Source: Isoetes taiwanensis
Taxonomy: Eukaryota > Streptophyta > Lycopodiopsida > Isoetales > Isoetaceae
Assembly (NCBI GenBank): GCA_021234155.1
Contig: JAJEKV010000012.1
Coordinates: 6,019,789-6,083,788 of the forward strand
DNA: 64,000 nucleotides
Direction of reading: 5' to 3'
The notes under the pieces were generated by a model. That model did not search any database, had not been told where the DNA came from, and worked only from the letters and a program-made list of their open reading frames with translations. The position numbers and the translations under genes were made by a program. Of this stretch, positions 46,040 to 58,620 are shown piece after piece (the first letter of the stretch is position 1; each line of letters begins with the position of its first letter).

Positions 46040-47745
46040 AATGAAGATAAAAAATATACTATCATAATATTAGATGCCACCCTAGGTTCATCAGCTTCTT
46101 TACGTATAATACAGGGTTGGATTTATAAAGTCACTATAGCAACTACATATTCTAAACGAGGTGCACCTGGACTAGCACAGTCGCCGGATCCGTCGATCCT
46201 ATGGCCCAGACCGTATGTTAAGGCCTTTGAGCACCTCTTGTTTCACTTATGGTCATTTATGATTGGGGGCACCAATGGTTTTAAAATATGAAATATGAGT
46301 TCGCCTAAGGTTTTGATGGAATATGGAACCTCTATACGGCTTCCCTAAGGTTTTAGAATATGAAGTATGAGGGCTCGAACCTCTACGAAAATAACTAAAT
46401 GTTTTAATAATACTATTTTGATCAATATAACCAGTGAGCTAATGTGATTGATTTTTATCTTAAATCTATGTTTTTTTTTTTTTGTTTCTTTTCTTTTTTA
46501 TAACAAGCCATTCAATTGTTTTAGGAATATGGTCTATGGTTTTAGAAATTGTCATTTTTACTTCCATATCAAATCCCCCTAGAATCCCTTGTTATTGTGC
46601 TGCATATTAAAGCAAATTGGAATGGAAATTTCAGTTGTGATGAGATGATACATTAATGCATTGCTTTCATATATTCTACGATATAGTCTAATGTGACACT
46701 AGATCATACCAGCTACGTTGAAGCTTGTATGCATTTGTACCATTCATAGAGACAATGTTGATTGATGATATCTTTGATGTATTGGCATTATTTTATGTTG
46801 CTTGTTATTGAAGAGAGCCATACTTAAATTTATCATCTATATGTTATTTAAATAGAAGTAAAGGTATCTTTTATTGGGGCATAGGCATATGGCAATGCTT
46901 AGAAAAGTAGAAAGGCACATCAATCTAGGTCGTTTTGTATTTTTACCTATTACCTGGTACCTCTTATGAAGCAAGGTGGAGATGCATGTCATACAATTTA
47001 GTGAGATTTGCAATAGCGCAACATATGCCCAATATAATACTATACATGTGCAATAGCATCTTAAACAACTAGAGAAATAAGTTAATGCATGGAATTAGCA
47101 CATAGTTTGTTGCACGATTTGAATCCATTGAATTTGTAGTGTTTGAACCAAATTTGAAACTGCAACATGATAATAAAAAAAAACACGTGAAGAAACCGTT
47201 CTGATGATTTGGAATGCATACTTCTAAGACAAGCAACCTTGGTTCAATGGATTCCCTTATGAAATAATCTATTAACTGTTGTTGCAACATGATATATTCC
47301 CATTGGACACATGATACGACTGTGGTTTAAGAATTTCGACTAGTTCCTGGTGGTCACAAAGTAAAATGATAAACTTTATAGTGTTACTACAAGGTTTTGC
47401 CTTGTCGTAAATTGACACAGTTGTAGCTTCACGTCGATGCATGCATCATCATATAGAAACCCTGCCACATGTTGTTCCATGAGCACAGTTGTATGAACTT
47501 GAGAGTTTCTTGTACCATGAAGATGCATGTATCTTGCAAGAATCTTAACACTAGACCTGCCCCATGATGGCCCAATGATGGGCATTTTTAAGGTTCACAA
47601 AAAAAAAAAATTGTATACAATCAAAGGCACAAAAACGATGGGGGGTTCAGCATGAAATGCCATACGAACCATCTAAGTGTAAGGAATGGGTTATTTTTGG
47701 AGCTTTTCATACTAAAATATATGGAAAAGGGTCCCCTTTTATCAC
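46040..47745. other. Interior of the TIR element, no gene seen
   Basis: AT-rich sequence with short frames and no motif. Phrases around 46285-46390 repeat ('ggttttagaatatgaa', 'cctctacg'). Confidence 0.4.
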
Positions 47746-47883
47746 ATTTTGCATTATTTTAAGTCGTACATTTTTTAAATGGGTATTTTTCCAGATTTTT
47801 TGGACCTATACTAAGGGGTTTTTTGCATCCTAGGAACGCAGATGGCATATCCATATTGTATATAAGTGAATCCCGTTCTAGGA

Positions 47884-47925
47884 GGTCATAAGCCAAAACC
47901 TTTCTAGGAGGTCATATATGCAAGT
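47884..47925. repeat. Direct repeat 'ctaggaggtcata'
   Basis: The right end of the TIR element runs into 'ttctaggaggtcataagcc', and 'ttctaggaggtcatatatg' follows about 32 bp later. Confidence 0.6.
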
Positions 47926-48029
47926 CATGCTTCACATGCAAAATACACAAAATGTATCAACACCCCTAGCAAACCCAAGGAGGTCAAGTACAAAAAGGTT
48001 TACGTTCCCACAAAATAGAACTGTGTTGA

Positions 48030-48590
48030 GGTGGCCATGTTGTGGTGGCAGATTCTCCATAGATGCCCTCGTGTCAATGTGCTTGTCCATAGTCTTGATC
48101 CTCGAGTGTCAGCATTCTGTCCATTGTACAAGCAAAGGGACGAGACTATTGAGCACTATTTCTTTTTATATGACCACCTCCAGCCAGTTTAGTCTTGAAT
48201 ATGACATTTGACAAGTCAGTAAATGCTCTAGCTATTTATTTGGATACTTGGAATAAGCTGTGTAGTCAAGCCTTTCACTTGGCATCAAAATAGTTGTTGT
48301 GGTCTATCTGAAAGTATAGAGGATTGTGTGTTTTTAAGGGCTTGGATATTCCTCCTGATGTTGTCCCGGAGGATGCTCAAGATACAATTGCTAAGGCCTA
48401 CCATTGCTCTTCACTTACTCCTGCCAAGCGTCAGTTGATCTTTGAGACTTATTTGAGTGTGTTGTCTTATGCATAGATTGGTGGCCCTACTTAGTGGATC
48501 ATGATTGTCCTCTGAGATTTTAATCTCGCATGTGCAATTGTATCCGTCTTTTGGCTTGAACTTTTAATATAGTTTGACTTCCTTCAAAGA
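48030..48590 (+). pseudogene. LINE/L1-type ORF2 3' fragment with zf-RVT remnant
   Basis: Around 48118 the plus strand reads 'CPLYKQRDETIEHYFFLYD', resembling the zf-RVT domain that follows RT in plant L1 elements (C-P-L-C-x-x-x-x-E-T-x-x-H-L-F-x-x-C), with two of the cysteines replaced by tyrosine. Stops follow at once. The fragment ends in an A-rich 'aaagaaaagaaaaga' at about 48586. It is a different LINE type from families A and B. Confidence 0.45.
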
Positions 48591-48650
48591 AAAGAAAAGA
48601 TTTTTATTTTTTTATTTTTTTGGTTATAATGTTATTTTTCAACGTTAGAT

Positions 48651-49535
48651 ATAGAATAGAATAGAATAGAATAGAATAGAATAGAATAGAATAGAATAGA
48701 ATTTTTATCGTCCACGGAGACCAATTGACCTATGGGACCCAACAAGAGGTGCAGCAAGCATATTATTGCTCGGGTTAAAAAAACCCCTCCCCGCCCATAA
48801 AGGGTTGTTTGGGGGAAAAATCGTGACAGGAATAGGCTTGCTGTCAAATTGTACAGATGCAAAAACAAATACAAATATAGACAGAATTATGTACATGCAT
48901 CAGGTGAGTGCCTGAGGGCCAAGCTGATCTCGGCGATCCATGATCTCTTGAAAGTATGAGCCCAACCTCCCGTACCGAGCTCGTGCTCAGCATCTCATGT
49001 AGGGGCTGATCGGGATGAACCAACTCAGCATAGCGTGTCCGGATGTCATCATATGCTGGGCAATTCTGAAGGGTGTGGCATTCGTCTTCCACAGCTCCAA
49101 CCTGGCAGCGTTGACAAAGCCTCTCCTGACGTGGCTCCCCAACCCATCTCCCTGTCTCAATCTGGAGATGGTGTGCACCTGTGCAGATAGAGGCAATGGA
49201 TCTACGCTTTTTCATGGGTAGATGAGTGCGCAGGTAGCCTTGTGGGCCCCGCTCCAACCTGGGATTTATGTAGCGTTGATAATGTGCCGTCTTGACCTAT
49301 TCAAGGGTGCTGGCATTCCATAGCTTACTGAGAAAGCATGTGTCAATGTACTGTCTAAGACTGTAGCGGTCTGCCTCCGTTTGCACTTGGACGCACCTGT
49401 GCTCCTGCACATTCTATCTGGCCAGCCACTGTGCTCTCTTTTCCTGCCATTAGGCTTTTCGGCGTTGAGGCCCCATTGCCATAGTGTAAGCAAGGTGAGG
49501 AAGATGAATATCGTCCATGCTGACCACCTTCTGGA
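48651..49535 (-). mobile_element. LINE family B, copy B3, 5'-truncated
   Basis: A minus-strand ORF2 C-terminus. The frame 49257-48844 includes 'HLPMKKRRSIASICTGAHH', 'LQIETGRWVGEPRQ', the finger 'CQRCQVGAVEDECHTLQNC', and 'HEMLSTSSVREVGLIL'. The part to 49535 is readable with one or two stops. The 3' UTR ends 'ggtctccgtggacgataaaa', then about ten TTCTA units (48651-48702). Confidence 0.88.
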
Positions 49536-50349
49536 GAAAAACATAAAAAACCACATCTCAATTCGAAATCTATGAAGGAAGATAGAGCCTCTCAAATATG
49601 ACAAGGTCAAAATTGTTTCTGCCTTCCCAGAAAACAGTTGTGATATATAAATAACAACTTTCGAAAAGAGATGAATTTTGAGTTCAATTTCGGCATATAA
49701 GTAGTTCACAAGATCCTCCATCTTAGAAAAATGGTTGCTGGGTATGAATTTGATGTTTTAACTTTTAGTTCTAATTTCGTAAAACCAATGCAAAAACAAG
49801 CCCATGAAAAGAGCAAAAGCCATGGTAAAAAAAAATTCAAATACAATTTCTATATCTGCCCATTACTAGTTCGTAGTCCATTTAAAAGTCATTAATATCC
49901 TATGTTAGTTCATCTAAAATTAGGTTTTGGGACATGAGGAGCTCCTAGCATATCACACCTAGGTAGTGGATTGGCTTTCACGTGATCCTATATTATAAAA
50001 CCATATTATAAAACCATGATGTCTGTCTGTCCTCCACCCCTATCGACGGCCCGGATTGTCCCCTGTCTCCTTGCAACTTTCGACGGCCCAGATTGTGCCA
50101 CATGGCATTATCAAGCATTAAAAATTAAATAGAATATAATAGAATAGAGTTTTTATCGTCCACGAAGACCAATTGGTCTATGGGAGCAAACAGGAGGCGC
50201 AACAAGCATATTACTGTCCGGGTTAAAAAACCCCCTCCCCACCCAAAAGAGTTGTTTGGGGAAAAATCGTGACAGGAATAGGTTTGCTGTCAAACTGTAC
50301 AAATACAAATACAAATATAGACAGAACTATGTACATGTATCAGGTAAGT

Positions 50350-53300
50350 GCCAGAGGACCGAGCTGATCATGACGATCCATGATCTCTTGAATGTATGAG
50401 CCCAACCTCCGTACCGAGCTGGTGCTCAGCATCTCATGCAGAGGCTGGCAAGGACGGACCAGCTCAGCATAGCGTATCCGAATGTCATCATTTGTCGAAC
50501 AGCTCTAAAGGGTGTGGCATTCATCTTCCACAGCTCCAGCCTGGCAGCGTTGACAAAGCCTCTCCTGACGCAGCTCCCCAACCGATCTCCCCGTCTCAAC
50601 CTGGAGATGGTGTGCACCTGTGCAGATAGAGCCAATGGATCTCCGCTTTTTCATGGGTAGATGCGTGCGCAGGCAGCATGGCAGGCCCCGCTCCAACATG
50701 AGATTTATGTGGCATTGATAATGTGCCGTCTTGACCAGTTCAAGGGTCCTGGCATCCCATAGCTTACTGAGGAAGCATGCGTCAAGGTACTGTCCCAGAC
50801 TGCGGCGATCTGCCTCCGTTTGCACTTGGATGCACTTGTGCTCCTGCATATTCCATCTGGCCAGCCACTGAGCTCTCTTTTCATGCCAGCAGGCTTTTCG
50901 GCATTGACGGCCCATTGCCATAGTGTAAGCGAGGTTAGGGAGACGAGTATCGTCCATGCTGACCACCTTCTGGAAGTAGACGATGTGTCTGTCAAGGGCC
51001 TCTCTTTGAAGAGGCAAGAAACCTGTTTCCTACAACAGTATCTGGTATGGAACTATGGACTTCACCCTCAGGGCCCGTGCCAAGAAAGCTTTCTACACCT
51101 GCTCCAAGTCATTCCCAGTGACGAGGGAAATCACCGGGCCCCAAACCTCGACCCCGTACAAAAGCACAGGTTCTACTAGCACCTTGAATAGGTGCGATTG
51201 GTGGGCCCAATTATACATCTCTGCCTTGTGGCTATTGTTCTCCATTGCATAGAGTGCCTTCCAACCTGCTGCGGCTCGCAGCCGGATGGAATTGTCCCAG
51301 TTCATGCCCGACAAGAACTCCACCCCCAAATATTTGTAAATGGACACCACTTCAACATTTTGGCCACGACAAGTGAGGATTGGAGGCCTTGGCTAGCGTG
51401 CGGACGATACCAGAACTACCTTAGTTTTGGCTAAGTTGACGCGCATGTTAGTCACCTGGCAAAATGTGTCCAGGGCATCGAGATGGCATTGTATATCTGC
51501 CTGGATGTGTGTTAGGAGGTCCACATCGTCAGCATAGATCAGCTGCCTGATGATCTAGTGTAGGAGGTGAGCCCCAGTGCCTCCATTATCAGTGAGCCAT
51601 CTCTCCAGCTGATTAATATATAGGCCAAATAGTGTGGGAGAGAGAGGGCATCTCTGGCGGACCCCGATACTGCTCTCGAATGGTTGGCCCGCTGGTTGCA
51701 GCCGACCGGTGCATGTCTCATATAACCTATACACCGCGTTCTGCAGTTCGGCAGGGACATCTAGCTGCTGCAACCTTGCCCACAACTTTTCCCGAGGCAC
51801 AGTGTCAAAAGCCTTGGCGAAGTCTACGAAGCAGCAGTACAGATCTTGCCGACAGTTCCTGCTGTCCTCAACCAAAGTCTGCAGCGTGAAGATATGTTTT
51901 ATGGTTGAGTGCCTCAGCCTGAATCCTATCTATGTGAGTGCCCGCACTTCTGTTGCCTCTGTCCATCCTGTCAACTGTCGTTCGATGATCCCGGCGAGGA
52001 GCTTTGCAAACACTGAGCTGATCATGATGGTTTGGTAATTGGTCGGGCAAGGCAGGTCTCCTGCCTTGTAGATTGGGACAACTATACTAGTGGTCCATTG
52101 CGGGGGAAAACCTTCCCGTAATGCCTTGTTGAACATGTCAGTCAATACTGGTGCCAGATGGTCCTGCCCACTTGAGTAACTCTGCCTGCATGCCATCAAG
52201 TTCTGGTGCTTTTCTATTGGCTAGACGTTGTAGCCCCTGCGATACCTCTGCCTCTGTGATTTCCAGTACTTGGCCTTGCTGGGGGGGGAGGGGGGTAATG
52301 CCGTCCATGCACCTTCAAGGTTGTAGAGCTGCTGTAGGTATTGCCCCCATTGGTCTGGAGTGATATTTCATGTGGACGGCACTGGCCTCTTGAGCACTCT
52401 CCGCCAGAAGGTCATGGGATGACGTTCCAGGAGAAAGAACATTTCCTGTTGATGGGCCGCAATGTACCTGGCCTTTCTAGCCTTAAGGAAAGTGCAGTAT
52501 TGCTTGACTGCATCCGAGCGTAGAGCAGGGTCTGTGACTTAGCGGAGCCAGCGTTTGCATTCTTTGCACTCGACATCGAACCATTGGTTATGTGGAAAGG
52601 CCGTAGCTCTCGAGGTTTGCCGAGGGCGACTTCTCCCAAAACACCTCTCTGCGGCAGCCCCGAGGACGTCAATGAGCCTGCCTGCCTGTTGCTCCAGCGT
52701 TGAGCATTATGAGATGCTTGCCAGATCCTCCGTAAGCATCTGGGAGTAAGTAGGAGCGCGATCATAGTTCAGTCTGAGCTGGGGCAAACGAGGAGGTGTT
52801 GGACAGGCATGTGGAGCAACCTGCCAAGCCAGCTGCAAGTAGAGCGGCAGGTGGTCTGAGTCCACCTCCTCATCCCTACCAACCGTTACCACTAGAAAAT
52901 TTGGACGAGATGCATGTCCTGCTCGGCTACCAAAACATAGTCTACCACACTGGACCCACCTCCCCTCGGTTCTCCTCGCACCGCAAGTGTGTCGGGAGGA
53001 GGGCACCAATGCTAGTCCATTGCAAATCACTAGGTCAAAGATACTACAGAGCAGCAACAGCTGCCTCCCATAGCGCGAGACCTAAATGTCAGCTGATGCC
53101 CGTGGCCAAGCTCCTTCTGAAGGGCTGAGCTGTAACACATCATCTGTGAGAGGGTCAAATCTCATCGGCTGTTCCGTGCCAGTGCGGGCATTGAAGTCTC
53201 CAATGAACACGACCCTACCCTCCTGCTTGTGCTGCTGTATGTCATCGTATAGATCGACATAGGGCTCCAACCTATTCACACTCGGATGGTTGTGATAGAA

Positions 53301-53645
53301 ATTGCTCTCGGCATGTGGAAAGTAGCAGGCCGCCACAAAGAGAGGGCTATCACTGCAATTTTGCTCGCGCACCCACATGTATCTGTTATGTTTGTCTATC
53401 TTGCACAGGGAAACTGACTGTGCCAGCACTGTCCAGTAGTAGCAGGCGGCCCCTTCGTGCCCCTGCTTTCCTGTGCATTCGTTGAATACGGAGTAGCGAT
53501 GGTATCCTGGCAATTCAGGTAATCTATGTCCAGCATGCTTCCATGTTTTCATGAGGAAGATGAGGTCCATATCGGCGGCAATCGAGTTGAGACTGTCCCC
53601 CTTCTGCCATGGGAAGCCCCGACAATTCCAAGAGATCATGCACAT
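50350..53645 (-). pseudogene. LINE B4 ORF2: endonuclease, reverse transcriptase, C-terminal finger (broken)
   Basis: The ATG at 53645 overlaps the ORF1 stop. Endonuclease: 'ISWNCRGFPWQKGDS', 'LIFLMKTWKHAG' (Lys in place of the catalytic Glu), 'VVFIGDFNART' and 'EVDSDHLPLYLQ'. RT: 'VPIYKAGDLPCPTNY', 'CCFVDFAKAFDTVPREK' (motif A), 'GVRQRCPLSPTLFGLYI' (B, first G of QG replaced by R), 'LIYADDVDLLTH' (C), 'VNLAKTKVVLV' and 'YKYLGVEFL'. C-terminus: 'LQVETGRSVGELRQE', 'CQRCQAGAVEDECHTL' then a stop. Further breaks are seen near 52700, 51930, 51550, 51390, 51090 and 51020. Confidence 0.9.
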
Positions 53646-53980
53646 GCATAATCCCTATTTGCTGGTAGGAGCTGCAACAGTAGATTTGGCGGTGGCAGCA
53701 CAAGGGATGGTGGTGGAGGTGGAGGCGACATGTGGCATGTTGGGAGTGGCAGGTGAGGCCATTGTAGCAGGATGTGCAGCTGGGGTCGCGGCAAAAGGGC
53801 CTCGAGGTTTGAGGTGCCTGCATCAGCATTTGGTGGCCTGAAGATCTGCATCCTTCCCGAGACAAGCCCTACTGCGCCCCCTTGTTTGCGGACACTCTTG
53901 ACTTTCTCCAACTCATGCCCGCGGCCCTCCTGTTGTGCCGGAGTCAGATCCCGACCCACGTACAGGGCAGTTCCCTTCAA
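53636..53980 (-). pseudogene. LINE B4 ORF1, C-terminal end
   Basis: The frame starts inside the truncated element. 'LYVGRDLTPAQQEGRGHELE' and 'KVKSVRKQGGAVGLVSGRM' resemble the end of the RNA-binding region of LINE ORF1 proteins; a Pro/Leu-rich tail follows. It ends ...NRDYACA with TGA inside the sequence atgtgcatga, which also contains the ORF2 start. Confidence 0.65.
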
Positions 53981-53989
53981 CTGCCTGCC

Positions 53990-55245
53990 TTATGTAGGAT
54001 ATACAATAGCTCATCTTTTATTACCTTCCTTTTGCCACAGACAACCATAAATCTGCTTCAAGGAGGATGCATTGCGAGAGTTGTGCTTACTTTAAGCTGT
54101 GCAGTTGTGACAATGGGGACTTGGGGGAAGATGATTTGGGATCAGCTGGGTGAAACTCCTGACTTGGTTGGCATGAATCAAACAAACAATATCATTTTTG
54201 AATAATGGCCTAATAGTAGATGTGCACACTCATTTGTATGCCATTGTAACAATAGACTACACTATGCCTGTCATTATTATTGAGGGGTGGGGTGCCCACT
54301 TACAGAATGTGGATCATCATTCTTTAATAGATGCAGGCGTAGCTGCATATATGGGTTACAACTCAGGTTTCCATTTATTTATTGCACATGGAAAAAATCA
54401 TTCGTGGTGTTTGCAAGCTGGGATGACATGGAACTACATACACGACGAAAAGATAGGATGTATAGCTTGAAGCCTATTTGCGCTGCATGGTCATTACTGC
54501 CTGCTTATTTCTGGAATTGTTCAGCTACATAGTTGCCCTAAGTACACATATAACCGTTATTATTAAGAATTTATTTATAAGTAGATCTAAAGAGGTGGAA
54601 AGTGTTAATGATATGATGGAAGATGTGTAATGTAGCATAGTGTCATGTCGTCTTTTCAATAAGACTTGTAAATGGAGGAGGTTGATAGTTTTAGTGCTAG
54701 GTATGGATTTATACAAATGCGACAACAGGATTCTGAGTTGCTTCAAAGGGCACACGTGGAGAAAATATGCTTCAAATATTTCTTAGTGCAAATGCCAAAG
54801 GCTCCAATTACGATGAGCAGCAAATTTCGACCATTTCTTGATATAAATATGTGCATTTCTTGTAGGGGGCATATATTCAACCCAAAAAATAGGATCTCTG
54901 TTTTTGTTTTACGATCTCCTTTGCTTCCTCTACTTTAGATGGTCGGAGGAGCTTAAACATGTATGGCTAACTCTATGGTGGGGGAAACAATTTCCAGTTT
55001 CTTTGGAGGAGGAAAGGCATAGAAATTGCAGAGGGGCTACATGACATAATTTGAGGCTAAAAGTACAATTATCTTGGTATGATATGTATCAAGAACAATG
55101 TAGAGAGTTATAAAAATGGACTCAACAATTTTGACTTTGAAGAGCAGAGTATTTAGATACATGCTTTACATAGAGTATGGCATTACCCCTACTGTATTAG
55201 TTGGGTCTTGTCATGGATGTGTAGGATTAGCTATCTCCTCGGACA
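53990..55245. other. Intergenic stretch
   Basis: No gene recognised. The plus-strand frame 54198-54470 (90 codons, 'LIVDVHTHLYAIVTIDY') is of unremarkable composition and matches no family I know. Confidence 0.35.
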
Positions 55246-55249
55246 CTCA

Positions 55250-55470
55250 TCTGACTTGTATGTATATTTCATGATATGTATCTTTGTACAGTTTGATAGC
55301 ACCCTTATCATTACTATGTTTTTTCCCTCGAAAACCCTTTGGGGCAGGGGTTTTTAACTCAGACAGTAATAAGCCAGTTGTGCTCTTTCATTGCGTCTCA
55401 TAGGCCGATTCCATTGACGATAAAAATGATTCTACTTTATTCTGTTATATTCTATTCTACTTCTATTCCT
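55250..55470 (+). mobile_element. LINE family B, copy B5, 3' UTR only
   Basis: Begins near 'tgtacagtttgatagca', contains 'ggggcaggggtttttaac', then 'cattgacgataaaaatgatt' and a decayed (ATTCT)n tail (55425-55470). Aligns with the 3' UTR of copies B1, B3 and B4. Confidence 0.8.
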
Positions 55471-55474
55471 ATAA

Positions 55475-55865
55475 CTGCAGTTCTATAAACAGGATCATAT
55501 CATACTCTATGGGAGGTGGTAGTTTTTTTTTTCTTTTTTCTTTTTTTCCCTTTTATGAAGCATTTTTTGTGTGAAAGTCAATAAGGATTTATGAATCTTG
55601 GTTTTGAAATTAGACAATATATCTAGACAGTATATGATGACTCAAGCACTCTTACATTATATTGATACTATTCTTACACTATAGTATCTGATTAGCACTT
55701 TTGATCTTGGCCATGCACGTCAAACAATGAAATAAAAAAAAATGAGAAAACACATTCTCGGGCCACTAGATGCAACCCTCTGTGCGCAGCACCTTGTTTT
55801 TTTTTCGCAACACGCTGACCACTCTTATCTCGAAGGCTCGTGAGAAGGCTAATCTATCCACGTGT
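55475..55865. other. Intergenic stretch
   Basis: T-rich (run at 55510-55550); no gene seen. Confidence 0.4.
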
Positions 55866-55871
55866 CAAAAA

Positions 55872-56225
55872 ATCTGAGTTGGTTATGGGTTAAGCCATTT
55901 GATGATATCTACACTAGACGGTCTTCAAAACGATGGCCGTTCTGGACCGCGCCTAGGTTAGAGCAGAAGATGCTCCACAAAGGTATGGATAGCAACCTTA
56001 TGACGCTCCACAAAGGTAAATCAGGGTTTTTTTTAGCTCCTATTTATCGTAGCTCTATTCAGCCTTAATTAAGATCGTATTCAAGATCACAGGATAATTT
56101 GAGTTGGATGTGGGTTAAGCTATTAGATCATGATCTAGAATAGACTCTTTTAAGAATTCAATGGCCGTTCTGGACCGTATCGTAGCTCTACCCAGCCTTA
56201 ATTAAGATCATATTCAAGATTATAG
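55872..56225. repeat. Diverged tandem duplication, about 180-200 bp unit
   Basis: Both halves contain 'tgggttaagc', 'gatggccgttctggaccg' (or 'aatggccgttctggaccg'), 'cgtagctcta' and 'cagccttaattaagatc'. First copy 55872-56085, second 56099-56225. Confidence 0.75.
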
Positions 56226-56229
56226 CTCC

Positions 56230-57000
56230 CGGCATCACAGAATAATGACATCCTGGCATTTGAGACGTGAGTTACCTTTGCCATGCCATTTGCATTTCGG
56301 GTTCTCACTTTGGTATGGACCAACATGTCTATTTGTCAGAGTTTGCTATGTAATCCGTGCAAGTTGATGTTTAGATGTGGTGGCGTCAGTTATAGCTGCA
56401 AAGGCATGTGCAATGCATTTTTTAGTAAAAACCTCTTCATGACATGATTAAAAGTTTTATCTGATGAACAAGGCCTGAGTGATAACTTCTCTGGTGCTAG
56501 CCTTTGTATGGCAATTATACAGTCTATGGTTTTTAATTCGTCAACAGAAAGGTATGCCAGTCTGTATGTCTCTTAAGTTGCCGGCTGCATTCAATACTCC
56601 AAAGAAGAAGGATCGATTTGAACTCAATGCACCAGCATATGGCTATGACGCTTTTACATTAATTATTGGAATTTGAAGGACCAAAACGTTCCCTTTGCTA
56701 TGATGTAGGACAACAATGGTAGTCAATCCACATTTTGATCTACGTACCTTGCTGCTGATGTGTTGCAGAACCAAAAATTCTATATGAAAATGCCGCATTC
56801 TGTATCTCTAATGTGGCTACTTATCGTTTCTTCAGCCTGTCATTTCCTTCCTAGGTTTACCTTAATGAATTATTATTAGCTCATAACGTTGCAAACTGAT
56901 AAAGAGCATATATGTGCTGGCACAAGATCAGGTCTTGGTTTGTTTTTGAGGTTATGATGCTGCATATTGCTTTGTAAGCCTCCTATCTTTTCTTGGATTC
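56230..57000. other. Intergenic stretch
   Basis: The frame 56479-56676 contains 'FNTPKKKDRFELNAPAYG'. It is not assignable. Confidence 0.35.
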
Positions 57001-57002
57001 GA

Positions 57003-57200
57003 GGGTCTGTGCTTATACTCAGTATAATAGGGTACCTCTGCATAGGCATCCTCGAAACTAGTGGCTAGACGGAGTATTGTAGTTTGCAGCACCCCATTTC
57101 CAGACAATTGTATCAGAATATATTTGTCATATTTAGGGCTGTGCATATGCCCAGTGTAATAGGATACCTCTGCATAGGGATCCTCTAAACTATTGACTAA
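57003..57200. repeat. Two copies of a 65-bp repeat, spaced about 130 bp
   Basis: Copies at about 57003-57067 and 57136-57198 share 'ctgtgc.tat.c.cagt', 'tacctctgcatagg' and 'atcctc.aaact'. Confidence 0.75.
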
Positions 57201-57204
57201 GCTT

Positions 57205-58615
57205 CCCGAGGAGTACGGATGCAATAGAATTGACAATTCCTTTTTGGAACAGTTAACTATCTATTTGGCGTTATTTAATTTGTTTGTTTGAAATTATTCT
57301 CTCGGTTTAGGCTTAGTGTGGTTTAACTAAATGATGTTGAAAATTAGTTGTTCGTGTCCTTTCAGTCGCTTCCAACATCAAAAATTGCATGAGTCCTGTA
57401 GCGGACCCTCAGCCTGCTGTAACCTGCTGCAGTCTTGTCCGCTGACTTTCTTTGTATTTTGTTTGGTGGGTAATGCTTACCTATCTAGTTCTTTCTCATT
57501 GTAACTTCCATTTTTAAGATACTTGTTTGAGGATCTCTTATTATGCTTATCGACGATATCGCGTTACGCATAATGTAGGTTTTTTGCAGGCAGCTCAATT
57601 GGGTGGAAGGATTATCTCTTAAGGGTTTTTAACCTGGTTCAAATGGAAACCTTATTGGAGTTCTACCGTAAGTGCTTTCTTGTTTATTTACAGGTTATAA
57701 ATTTCCGTAAAAAACTCTTTCACTTTGTATCAAAGGCATGACTGTATGAAGGATCATAATATTTTAGACAATGTATGAAACAAAGCAAACAATTGTTAGG
57801 ACTTCTAAGAACATCCACATCTGCATGAATTTTTGGTGTTTATGATAAGCAGGTTTGCTAATGCACCATATTTTGCTCGAATGTTTAAGCATGAATGCAA
57901 GGGAAGGAGGCACAGAGAAGGAGGACCCTAATTGAAGTTATTTATGCCCTTCAGAATCTGGTAGGAAGTAAAGGATCGCAGATAGCACAGGGGAATGCTA
58001 TTCCGTCAGGGGTTCAGAGGGGCCTTACATCCTATGCCTGGAGGCAATTAAACTTGACTAACTAATTGGGTGTGTACGAACTTGCCAAGCAGAAGCTACT
58101 TAAAATATTTCTAGAGATAGTTGCTGGTTTGAACCTCTTGTGTTTTCCTGTCATTACATGGTTTAGCACATTGGTTGTTCTTACTTGGTAAAACTGGCCA
58201 TTGAAACCAATATATGATTTAAATTGAAATTGCAGTAAGAAAGGAACCACATCTACTAGCAGCTTTTACAAATTCCTGCTTTTAAATAACCATGATATAT
58301 GATGAAACAACAAAAATTGAAGACCCAGTACAACTGCATACAGTCCCAGATATGGTGATATGCTTGCACACACTGTTTACTACGGCCAGTGGTCAGATTT
58401 ATGTAGATGAGATTGAGATGCTGGTTTTTAGTGGGCAGAGAGGATAAGCTGCCACTAATAGTACAGAAACGGTCGAGAGAACGGCATCAATGCTTTGTGA
58501 GGGAGATGTCTAAAGATTATCTACATTTAACTTTTAGCTTGTCTCATTTGGAGTTATGACGACGCATATTGCTTTTTTGCAGAACGAAAACTTAAGAATA
58601 AGAAGTAAGAATTCA
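57205..58615. other. Intergenic stretch
   Basis: No gene recognised. It precedes the PPR relic and may hold unrecognisable parts of it. Confidence 0.35.
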
Positions 58616-58620
58616 TTGTT

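Larger units (their letters stand above)
45351..47882. mobile_element. TIR DNA element, about 2.5 kb, no transposase recognised
   Basis: Ends are inverted repeats of about 110 bp with interruptions. Left: 'cctgggggatttacc', 'atatgccatgtgcgttccta', 'gcaaaaaacccc', 'gaaaaatacctatttt'. Right, read on the minus strand: 'gggattcacttatata', 'atatgccatctgcgttccta', 'gcaaaaaacccc', 'gaaaaatacccattt'. The same terminal motifs recur in the small element at 63708-63947, which has an 8-bp target duplication. No clean duplication is visible here. The interior carries a LINE B fragment (45955-46036) and no recognisable gene. Confidence 0.7.
50137..53985 (-). mobile_element. LINE family B, copy B4, longest copy, about 3.85 kb
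   Basis: A minus-strand non-LTR element from the C-terminus of ORF1 through ORF2 to a short (TTCTA)n tail at 50137-50150. It is closely related to copy B3. The 5' end is truncated near 53985, inside ORF1. Several stops and frameshifts make it inactive. Confidence 0.9.

Noticed and set aside
54198-54470. 90-codon plus-strand frame starting LIVDVHTHLYAIV as a possible metalloenzyme
   Set aside because: The His-x-His resemblance is to a single short motif; nothing else of such a family is present.
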